Part shown: one piece after another, positions 57,828 through 64,000 of the stretch | How the letters are laid out: the number at the start of each line of letters is the position of its first letter | Numbering within the stretch: the stretch's first letter is position 1 | Assembly (NCBI RefSeq): GCF_004168035.1 | Contig: NZ_SDPU01000032.1 | Span: forward strand, 62,001-126,000 | Direction of reading: 5' to 3' | Length of the DNA: 64,000 nucleotides | From: Nocardioides iriomotensis | Lineage (GTDB): Bacteria > Actinomycetota > Actinomycetes > Propionibacteriales > Nocardioidaceae | The notes under the pieces: generated by a model | The model's input: the letters and a program-made list of their open reading frames with translations, nothing else | Database searches by the model: none | Told to the model about the DNA's origin: nothing | Translations under genes and position numbers: made by a program

Positions 57828-59303
57828 CTAGGCGCCGTCCGCGCGCTTCCGCTCCTCCCACCACGCCAGCAGCGCGGCGGTGGCGTCCTCCTCGGACATC
57901 GGGCCGTGGTCCATCCGCAGCTCGAGCAGGTGGTGGTACGCCGCGCCCACGTCGCGACCCGGCTTCAGCCCGAGCAGCGTCATGATCTGGTTGCCGTCGA
58001 GGTCGGGCCGCACCGAGGCCAGCTCCTCCTCCTCGGCCAGCCGCTCGATGCGCGACTCGATGTCGTCGTACGTGCGCCGCAGCCGGTCGGCCTTCCGCTT
58101 GTTGCGCGTCGTGCAGTCGGCGCGGGTCAGCACGTGCAGCCGGTCGAGCTGGTCGCCGGCGTCGCGGACGTAGCGGCGTACCGCGGAGTCGGTCCACTCG
58201 CCCGACCCGTAGCCGTGGAAGCGCAGGTGCAGCTCGACCAGCTTCGTCACCGCGGCGATCTCGTCGTTGGAGAAGCGCAGCGCCTTCATCCGCTTGCGCG
58301 TCATCTTGGCGCCGACCACGTCGTGGTGGTGGAAGGTGACGGTGCCGTCGTCCTGGAACTTCCGGGTCCGCGGCTTGCCGACGTCGTGCATCAGCGCCGC
58401 GAACCGCGACACGAAGTCCGGGCCGCCCCCGGGCAGCCGATCCTCCAGTGCGATCGCCTGCTCCAGCACGGTCAGCGTGTGCTGGTAGACGTCCTTGTGC
58501 CGGTGGTGCTCGTCGTGCTCGAGCGCCAGCGCGGGCAGCTCGGGCAGCACGTGGTCAGCGAGACCGGTCTCGACCAGCAGGGTGAGCCCGCGACGGGGGT
58601 ACGGCGCGCGGACCAGCTTGACCAGCTCGTCCCGCACGCGCTCGGCGGACACGATCTCGATGCGGCCGGCCATCGCCCGCATCGCCTCCACGACCTCGGG
58701 CGCCACCGAGAAGCCGAGCTGCGCGGCGAACCGGGCCGCGCGCATCATCCGCAGCGGGTCGTCGGAGAAGGAGTCCTCCGGCGTGCCGGGCGTCCGCAGC
58801 AGCCCGTGGGCCAGGTCGACGACGCCGCCGAAGGGGTCCTCGACGGTGTTGCCCGGCAGCGTCACCGCCATCGCGTTGACGGTGAAGTCGCGGCGGCCGA
58901 GGTCGCCGGTCAGGGTGTCGCCGAAGTCGACGGTCGGCTTGCGGGAGGAGGCGTCGTACGCCTCGGAGCGGTAGGTGGTGACCTCGACGTGGTACTCGCC
59001 CTTGCGGGCGCCGATGGTGCCGAACTCCCGGCCCATCCCCCAGGTCGTGTCGCCCCAGCCCTTGAGCAGGCGCTCGGTGGTGTCCGGTCGCGCCGAGGTG
59101 GCGAAGTCGAGGTCGTCGTGCAGCCGGCCGAGCATCGCGTCGCGGACCGGCCCGCCGACCAGGGCCAGCTCCTCGCCGGCCGAGGCGAACAGCGCTCCGA
59201 GCTCGTCGGTCACCGGGGCGAGCGTCGCGAGCGCCGACGCCACGCGCTGCTGCATCTCCGGGACGCTCGGCGGCGCGGGGACGGGCGTGGTGGGCTCGGG
59301 CAC
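57828..59303 (-). CDS. cca: CCA-adding tRNA nucleotidyltransferase
   Basis: The 491-residue protein has the class II nucleotidyltransferase head ELALVGGPVRDAMLGRLHDDLDFATSARPD, RRDFTVNAMAV, DPLRMMRAARFAAQLGF and ERVRDELVKLV, followed by an HD domain (RFAALMHDVGKPRTR, FHHHDVVGAKM). It adds or repairs the CCA end of tRNAs. The frame is open for 2 kb upstream as a shadow of the next gene. GTG 59303 is the start, probably leaderless. It is divergent from the DUF6049 gene, as in Mycobacterium and Streptomyces. Confidence 0.95.
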   Translation of the reverse strand: MPEPTTPVPAPPSVPEMQQRVASALATLAPVTDELGALFASAGEELALVGGPVRDAMLGRLHDDLDFATSARPDTTERLLKGWGDTTWGMGREFGTIGARKGEYHVEVTTYRSEAYDASSRKPTVDFGDTLTGDLGRRDFTVNAMAVTLPGNTVEDPFGGVVDLAHGLLRTPGTPEDSFSDDPLRMMRAARFAAQLGFSVAPEVVEAMRAMAGRIEIVSAERVRDELVKLVRAPYPRRGLTLLVETGLADHVLPELPALALEHDEHHRHKDVYQHTLTVLEQAIALEDRLPGGGPDFVSRFAALMHDVGKPRTRKFQDDGTVTFHHHDVVGAKMTRKRMKALRFSNDEIAAVTKLVELHLRFHGYGSGEWTDSAVRRYVRDAGDQLDRLHVLTRADCTTRNKRKADRLRRTYDDIESRIERLAEEEELASVRPDLDGNQIMTLLGLKPGRDVGAAYHHLLELRMDHGPMSEEDATAALLAWWEERKRADGA

Positions 59304-59311
59304 GGGAGGCG

Positions 59312-59317
59312 AGTCTA
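59312..59317 (-). promoter_or_regulatory. Putative -10 box (TAGACT) for cca
   Basis: On the minus strand TAGACT is followed by 8 nt and GTG 59303, with no ribosome site. It lies 15 nt from the oppositely directed box of the DUF6049 gene. Confidence 0.45.
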
Positions 59318-59332
59318 CCGAGGACGGGTCGT

Positions 59333-59338
59333 TAGCCT
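59333..59338 (+). promoter_or_regulatory. Putative -10 box (TAGCCT) for the DUF6049-murJ genes
   Basis: TAGCCT is followed by 7 nt and GTG 59346, with no ribosome site. Together with the box on the other strand it makes a very compact divergent promoter pair. Confidence 0.5.
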
Positions 59339-59345
59339 TGCCCCC

Positions 59346-61550
59346 GTGACCCGCCCCTGGATCGTCCGCGCTGCCGCATGCCTGGCCGCGGCTGTCGTGA
59401 CGGCCGGGACGGTCCCCTTCGCCGCGGGTACGGCGGACGCGAAGACCGGCAAGGCGCCCGCCGCCGCGCACGTCCAGCGCAAGGTCGCCGCGACCCCGCT
59501 CGGCCTGACGATGGACTCGATGACGCCGTCGACGATCCCCGAACGCGGCCGGGTCACGGTCTCCGGGACGGTCACCAACAACAGCGACGACGTCTGGACC
59601 GACCTCCAGGTCTACCTGTTCCGCTCCCAGACACCGATCACCACGCGGGCCGGGCTCGCGGAGGCGGCGCTGAGCGACCCCGCCACCGACGTCGGCCCTC
59701 GCGTCGCGACCGAGGGCCGGTTCGACGAGATCGGCGACCTCGCGCCCGGTGAGAGCACCTCGTACACCGTGTCGGTCTCCCGCTCGGACCTCGCCCTGAG
59801 CGGGGAGCCCGGCGTCTACTGGATCGGCACCCACGTCCTCGGCGCGGTCGACGGCGTGCGCGACGGGCTCGCGGCCGGCAAGGCCCGGTCGTTCATGCCG
59901 CTGATGGACGAGGACGCCGAGGGCACCGACCTCGCCGTGGTGATGCCGCTGCGCGACCGGGTGAAGCGCGCCCCGAACGGCAGCCTGATCGGCCTCCGGG
60001 CGTGGCAGGACGCGGTGTCCGACGAGGGGCGGCTGGGCCGGATCGTGCAGCTCGCCTCGACGGCCGGCAGCGACCTCACCTGGCTGGTCGACCCCGCCGT
60101 CCTCGAGGCGATCGGCTCCGTGGCGGTCGACGACCCGTCGTTCAGCACCGCGCCAGACGGCACCGGTCCCGAGGCCGGGACGCCCGAGGAGGGCTCCCCC
60201 TCGCCGTCGCCGAGCGGGAGCGAGAGCCCGTCCACCGAGCCGACCGAGGCCGCGGACCCGGACGCCGAGGACGAGGTCGCCGAGCTGTCGCCCGAGGCGA
60301 TCACCGCGACCGAGTGGCTGCAGAGGTTCCGGTCGGAGTCGGCCGACGACTCGATGCTGGCGCTGCCGTACGGCGACGTGGACGTCGCGGCGATCACCAC
60401 CAACCGGCTCCGCCCGGTGCTCGAGGAGTCGCAGCGGCTGAGCGCGGAGACGATGGCCGCGCTGGGGCTGACCGCCCGGTCCTCCGTCGCGCCGCCCCGC
60501 GGCTTCCTCCCGGCGCGCGCCCTCGCCGCCCTCGACGCGACCACCACCGTGCTGATGACCGACCGCGCCTTCCCGACCAGGTCCGGCACCGTCGTCGGCC
60601 GCTCCAACGGCACGCAGGTCGTGCTGACCGACAGCGCGGCCGCCTCCGGCGGGCCCGGTCCGACCGACCGCCTCGACGCGCTCGCCGTACGCCAGCGGCT
60701 GCTCAGCGAGTCCGCCCTGCACGCGCTCACTCCCGAGCGCGACACCCCGTTGGTCGTCACCCTGCCGTCCCGGTTCGACCCGGGCGACGACTGGCAGTCG
60801 GCCGACTTCTTCGGCGGGCTCGACGTGCCGTGGCTGACCCGGGTCGGTGTCGGCGAGGTCGTCGAGTCGGGTCCGGCGAGCACGACGACACAGCCGCCGC
60901 TGTACCCGGCCTCCCAGCGCGCGGCCCACGTGCCGCTGGCCAACCAGCTCGCCGCCCGGGAGCTGCAGGACCTCGGCCGGGTGTACGCCGAGCTGCTCAC
61001 CGACAACGACAGCATCGCCGACCAGCTCGCCAAGGCCGGCACGCTCGCGACGTCGTACCAGGTCCGCGGCCGCACCGACGCCGCCCTCACCCGTGCGCGC
61101 GCGACGGCGGAGCGGGTGCGCCACAACCTGGCGAGCGTCGAGGTCGACGGCCCGGCGTTCGTCAGCATGACCAACGAGATCGGGCCGATCGGCGTGACCG
61201 TGGAGAACAAGCTCGACGACACCGTCACGGTGCAGCTGGAGGCGCAGACCCAGTCGGGCGACGTCGAGATCGAGAAGCCCGACCCGATCACGCTCGGCCC
61301 CGGTCAGCGCGCCCCGGTGCGCATGCGCGCTCGCGCGGCGTCGATCGGCGTGCACAACGTGACGCTCGTGGCCACCACGACCGAGGGCTCGATGCTCGGG
61401 AGCCGGGACCAGTTCACCGTGCGCAGCAGCAACATCGGCACGGTCATCTGGGTCGTCATGGGCGCCGGTGCCGCCCTGCTGGCCGTCGCCATCGTGGTGC
61501 GGCTGTTCCGCCGGGTGCGGGCCTACCGGCGCGACGGGGCGGCCTCGTGA
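59346..61550 (+). CDS. DUF6049 family exported membrane-anchored protein
   Basis: The 734-residue protein has a signal peptide (IVRAAACLAAAVVTAGTVPFAAG, cleavage near ADA), a beta-sandwich part with GRVTVSGTVTNNSDDVWTDLQVYLF, a Ser/Pro/Glu-rich insert (PSPSPSGSESPSTEPTE), a domain with DSMLALPYGDVDVAAI, a second Ig-like region (IGVTVENKLDDTVTVQLEAQ) and a C-terminal anchor helix (VIWVVMGAGAALLAVAIVVRLF). The gene always sits between cca and murJ in actinobacteria and is probably linked to envelope assembly. Its stop overlaps the murJ start (GTGA). Confidence 0.9.
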   Translation: MTRPWIVRAAACLAAAVVTAGTVPFAAGTADAKTGKAPAAAHVQRKVAATPLGLTMDSMTPSTIPERGRVTVSGTVTNNSDDVWTDLQVYLFRSQTPITTRAGLAEAALSDPATDVGPRVATEGRFDEIGDLAPGESTSYTVSVSRSDLALSGEPGVYWIGTHVLGAVDGVRDGLAAGKARSFMPLMDEDAEGTDLAVVMPLRDRVKRAPNGSLIGLRAWQDAVSDEGRLGRIVQLASTAGSDLTWLVDPAVLEAIGSVAVDDPSFSTAPDGTGPEAGTPEEGSPSPSPSGSESPSTEPTEAADPDAEDEVAELSPEAITATEWLQRFRSESADDSMLALPYGDVDVAAITTNRLRPVLEESQRLSAETMAALGLTARSSVAPPRGFLPARALAALDATTTVLMTDRAFPTRSGTVVGRSNGTQVVLTDSAAASGGPGPTDRLDALAVRQRLLSESALHALTPERDTPLVVTLPSRFDPGDDWQSADFFGGLDVPWLTRVGVGEVVESGPASTTTQPPLYPASQRAAHVPLANQLAARELQDLGRVYAELLTDNDSIADQLAKAGTLATSYQVRGRTDAALTRARATAERVRHNLASVEVDGPAFVSMTNEIGPIGVTVENKLDDTVTVQLEAQTQSGDVEIEKPDPITLGPGQRAPVRMRARAASIGVHNVTLVATTTEGSMLGSRDQFTVRSSNIGTVIWVVMGAGAALLAVAIVVRLFRRVRAYRRDGAAS

Positions 61551-63205
61551 CCGAGACGCGCGACAACGGAGCGGAGCGGGACGAGGACCGGTCCATCCTG
61601 CGCAGCAGCGCGGTGATGGCCGCGGGCACGGTCGTGTCGCGGCTCAGCGGCTTCGTCCGGGGCGCGCTGCTGGCGACGGCGCTCGGACTCGCGCTGCACG
61701 CCGAGCTGTTCAACATCGCCAACACGCTGCCCAACATGATCTACATCCTGGTCGCGGGCGGCATCTTCAACGCCGTGCTGGTGCCGCAGCTGGTGCGGGC
61801 GATGAAGAACGACCCCGACGGGGGCGACGCCTACGCCCACCGGATCATCACGCTGGCCGGACTGTTCCTCGCCGGCGTCACCGCGGCCCTGGTCGTCGCC
61901 GCACCGCTCGTGATGCGGGTCTTCCTGTCCGACACCTACTTCGAGCCCGGGTACGCCGAGCAGCTCGACTCGGTGATCGCGTTCGCGCGCTACTGCCTGC
62001 CGCAGGTCTTCTTCTACGGGATGTTCGTGCTGGTCGGGCAGGTGCTCAACTCCCGCGGCACCTTCGGCCCGATGATGTGGGCACCGATCGCCAACAACGT
62101 GGTCGCGGTGCTGGTCCTGCTCGGCTACCTCGCCGTGTACGGCACCGCCCAGGGCGACGAGCTCACCGGCGGCTACACCCCCGGGCAGGAGGCGCTCCTC
62201 GGTCTCGGCTCGACGTTGGGCATCGCCGTGCAGCTGCTCGTGCTTCTGCCCTGGCTGAAAAGAGCCGGCTACACCTACCGGCCCCGGTTCGACTTCCGCG
62301 GCGTCGGGCTCGGCCACACCCTGCGGCTCGGCCTGTGGACCGTGCTGTTCGTGATCGTCAACCAGGTCGCCTACACCGTCGTGGTGCGGATCGCGTCCAA
62401 CGGAGCCGCGACCGGCGGCACCGGCTACACCGTCTACTCGTTCGCCTTCGTCGCGATCATGGTCCCGCACTCGATCGCCACGGTGTCGCTCGCGACCGCG
62501 ATGCTGCCGCGGCTGTCGAAGCACGCCGCCGACGGCGACCTCCCGGGCGTCGCCCGCACCGTGGCGGCGACGCTGCGTCAGGTGCTGGCGCTGATCGTGC
62601 CGGTCGCCGCGCTGCTTCCGCTGATCTCCCACGACGCCGCCCGGCTGGTCTGGGGCCACGGCGCCGCGTCCGAGAGCTACGGCACCGTCGGTACGGCGAT
62701 CGCGCTGTTCGCGCCCGGCCTGGTGCTCTTCACCAGCCACTACCTCCTGCTGCGCGGCTTCTACGCCCTGGAGCGGACACGCACGGTGTTCTGGGTGCAG
62801 TGCGTCATCGCGGCGACGAACATCGGGCTGGCCCTGCTGCTCACCGCCGGCACCCCGCCCGCCGACACCGCCCCCGCCCTGGTGCTCGCGTACGGCGGCG
62901 CGTACCTCGTCGGCGTCGCCGGCTCCTACCTCCTGCTGCGGCACGTGCTCGGCGGCCTCGACACCCCGAGGCTGGTGCGGTTCCTCGTCCGGCTCGTCCT
63001 CGCGGTCGCGCTGGCCGCCGCCGTCGGCTGGGCCGTGCGGCTCGGGGTCGACGCCGCCGTACCCGACGGGGACCTCCAGGCGGTCCTGTCTGTTGCTCTC
63101 GTCACGATCTCCGGCGCGGCCGTGTACCTGCTGGTCAGCCGGGTACTCCGCATCACCGAGGTGACCGCCGTGGTCGGTCTGCTGACCGCCCGGTTGGGCC
63201 GGTGA
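61547..63205 (+). CDS. murJ: Lipid II flippase MurJ (MviN)
   Basis: The 552-residue protein has about 14 helices with the MurJ start SILRSSAVMAAGTVVSRLSGFVRGALLATALG, AELFNIANTLPNMIYILVAGGIFNAVLVPQLVRA, the FYGMFVLVGQVLNSRGTFGPMMWAPIANN segment and LFTSHYLLLRGFYALERTRT. It flips lipid II across the membrane. The gene ends before the pseudokinase, so unlike in Mycobacterium tuberculosis the kinase-like part is a separate protein. GTG 61547 overlaps the upstream stop codon. Confidence 0.95.
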   Translation: MTETRDNGAERDEDRSILRSSAVMAAGTVVSRLSGFVRGALLATALGLALHAELFNIANTLPNMIYILVAGGIFNAVLVPQLVRAMKNDPDGGDAYAHRIITLAGLFLAGVTAALVVAAPLVMRVFLSDTYFEPGYAEQLDSVIAFARYCLPQVFFYGMFVLVGQVLNSRGTFGPMMWAPIANNVVAVLVLLGYLAVYGTAQGDELTGGYTPGQEALLGLGSTLGIAVQLLVLLPWLKRAGYTYRPRFDFRGVGLGHTLRLGLWTVLFVIVNQVAYTVVVRIASNGAATGGTGYTVYSFAFVAIMVPHSIATVSLATAMLPRLSKHAADGDLPGVARTVAATLRQVLALIVPVAALLPLISHDAARLVWGHGAASESYGTVGTAIALFAPGLVLFTSHYLLLRGFYALERTRTVFWVQCVIAATNIGLALLLTAGTPPADTAPALVLAYGGAYLVGVAGSYLLLRHVLGGLDTPRLVRFLVRLVLAVALAAAVGWAVRLGVDAAVPDGDLQAVLSVALVTISGAAVYLLVSRVLRITEVTAVVGLLTARLGR

Positions 63206-63231
63206 GACAGGCGCACGTGCACCCGTAGCAT
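63203..63231 (+). promoter_or_regulatory. Putative promoter of the pseudokinase gene
   Basis: TGAGAC (63203-63208) and TAGCAT (63226-63231) are separated by 17 nt. The mRNA would have a leader of about 45 nt with an AAGGGAGG ribosome site. Confidence 0.4.
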
Positions 63232-63285
63232 GGCGAGAGACCCACGAGGGCCGAGACAGCACGAGCGAGTGCGAAGGGAGGACGT

Positions 63286-64000
63286 GTGCCAGACACACCG
63301 GTGGGACCGGGCACCGTGCTCGCCGGGCGCTTCGTGCTCGAGGACCTCGTCGCCGACACCGAGGGCGCCCGGTTCTGGCGCGCCACCGACAAGATCCTCG
63401 CCCGCAGCGTCGCCGTGCACGTGATCGACTCCTCCGACCCGCGCGCCGCGGGCCTGCTGTCCGCCGCGCGGACGTCGGCCACCGTCACCGACGGCCACCT
63501 GCTCCGCGTGCTCGATGCCGCCACCGCCGACGACGTGACGTACGTCGTCAACGAGTGGGGCCACGGCATGTCGCTCGACCGGCTGCTGGCCGAGGGGCCG
63601 CTCAGCCCGCGCCGGGCGGCCTGGGTCGCCAAGGAGGTGGCCGAGGCGATCAGCACGGCCCACCGCGCCGGGATCGCCCACGGGCGGCTGCTGCCCGAGA
63701 ACGTCATGGTCACCGAGTCCGGCTCGGTGAAGCTGATCGGCTTCGTCGTCGACGCGGTCCTGCAGGGCCGCGACACCGCGACCGTGCGTGGCGAGCAGAC
63801 GCTCGAGGAGCACGAGGCCGACGTGGTCAACCTCGGCGCGCTCCTCTACGCCGGGCTCGTCGGCCGGTGGCCGGGCACCGACGGCTCGGTGATCCCGGCG
63901 GCACCCGTGGAGCACGGCCGGCCGCTCCGGCCCCGGCAGGTGCGCGCCGGCGTGCCGCGTCCGCTCGACGCGATCTGCGAGCGGGTCCTCGGCGGCAACG
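63286..64000 (+). CDS. MurJ-linked pseudokinase, N-terminal part (cut by window end)
   Basis: The frame from GTG 63286 stays open to the end of the window (238 codons). It has a protein-kinase fold (GRFVLEDLVADTEGARFWRA, ISTAHRAGIAHGRLLPENVMVTESGSVKLIGFVVDA, EADVVNLGALLYAGLVGRWPG). Three catalytic positions are lost: the VAIK lysine is His45 (VAVH), the HRD Asp is replaced (HGR at 132-134), and DFG reads IGF (151-153). This matches the MviN-associated pseudokinase of mycobacteria, which recruits FhaA to control peptidoglycan synthesis. GGGAGG lies just upstream. Confidence 0.88.
   Translation, partial: MPDTPVGPGTVLAGRFVLEDLVADTEGARFWRATDKILARSVAVHVIDSSDPRAAGLLSAARTSATVTDGHLLRVLDAATADDVTYVVNEWGHGMSLDRLLAEGPLSPRRAAWVAKEVAEAISTAHRAGIAHGRLLPENVMVTESGSVKLIGFVVDAVLQGRDTATVRGEQTLEEHEADVVNLGALLYAGLVGRWPGTDGSVIPAAPVEHGRPLRPRQVRAGVPRPLDAICERVLGGN

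Overview
The window is GC-rich (about 72 percent by eye), gene-dense chromosomal DNA from an actinobacterium. A Nocardioides-like member of the Nocardioidaceae fits best, but no rRNA or other typing marker is present, so the genus is inferred. Supporting signs are the ori-proximal gene order shared with Streptomyces and Mycobacterium (rplI-rpsR-ssb-rpsF, dnaB, PBP1A, ino1, cca, a DUF6049 gene, murJ, pseudokinase), an SsgA-like protein, an F420-dependent reductase and frequent GTG/TTG starts. No tRNA, rRNA, CRISPR array or insertion sequence was found.

Layout. 1-7.2 kb: MFS exporter tail, small stress and VOC-type proteins, a secreted GH16-like protein, and an Otr(A)/Tet(M)-type ribosomal protection GTPase with a hairpin and leader ORF in front. 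7.2-19 kb: a TetR-MMPL exporter pair with a clear operator, a beta-lactamase-fold lipoprotein, a tightly overlapped PadR-DUF1048-ABC exporter operon, an FAD oxidoreductase, and a secreted PKD protein followed by SRPBCC and VOC genes. 19.2-19.8 kb: a small decay zone with a collapsed LOG-family gene and the N-terminus of a contractile-tail sheath joined to a membrane helix. 20-31.6 kb: GlxA-type regulator, hemolysin III protein, a pair of MEDS-domain partner-switch proteins, CtlX-like hydrolase, SsgA-like protein, XRE regulator, methyltransferase and GH15 enzyme.

31.6-49.5 kb is conserved core: dnaB (with DnaA-box-like sites upstream), a MATE transporter, the rpsF-ssb-rpsR-rplI operon, nfo, a FemX/alanine-racemase-like pair, a GT87 enzyme, PBP1A, PadR and ino1, an APH-type kinase and an MFS protein. 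57.8-64 kb resumes the core with cca, DUF6049, murJ and a pseudokinase cut by the window end. By comparison with relatives, oriC should lie beyond the right edge.

Inserted in this core at 49.9-55.4 kb is the most interesting locus: four nearly overlapping genes for a cytoplasmic subtilase carrying seven identical GHPITG repeats, a sigma-70 family factor, a 170-residue adaptor or anti-sigma-like protein, and an 883-residue helical-repeat CHAT protease with an intact His/Cys dyad. It looks like a proteolysis-controlled transcription or defence module. A second theme is the many start codons that sit 6-8 nt behind a TANNNT -10 box, which points to widespread leaderless transcription.
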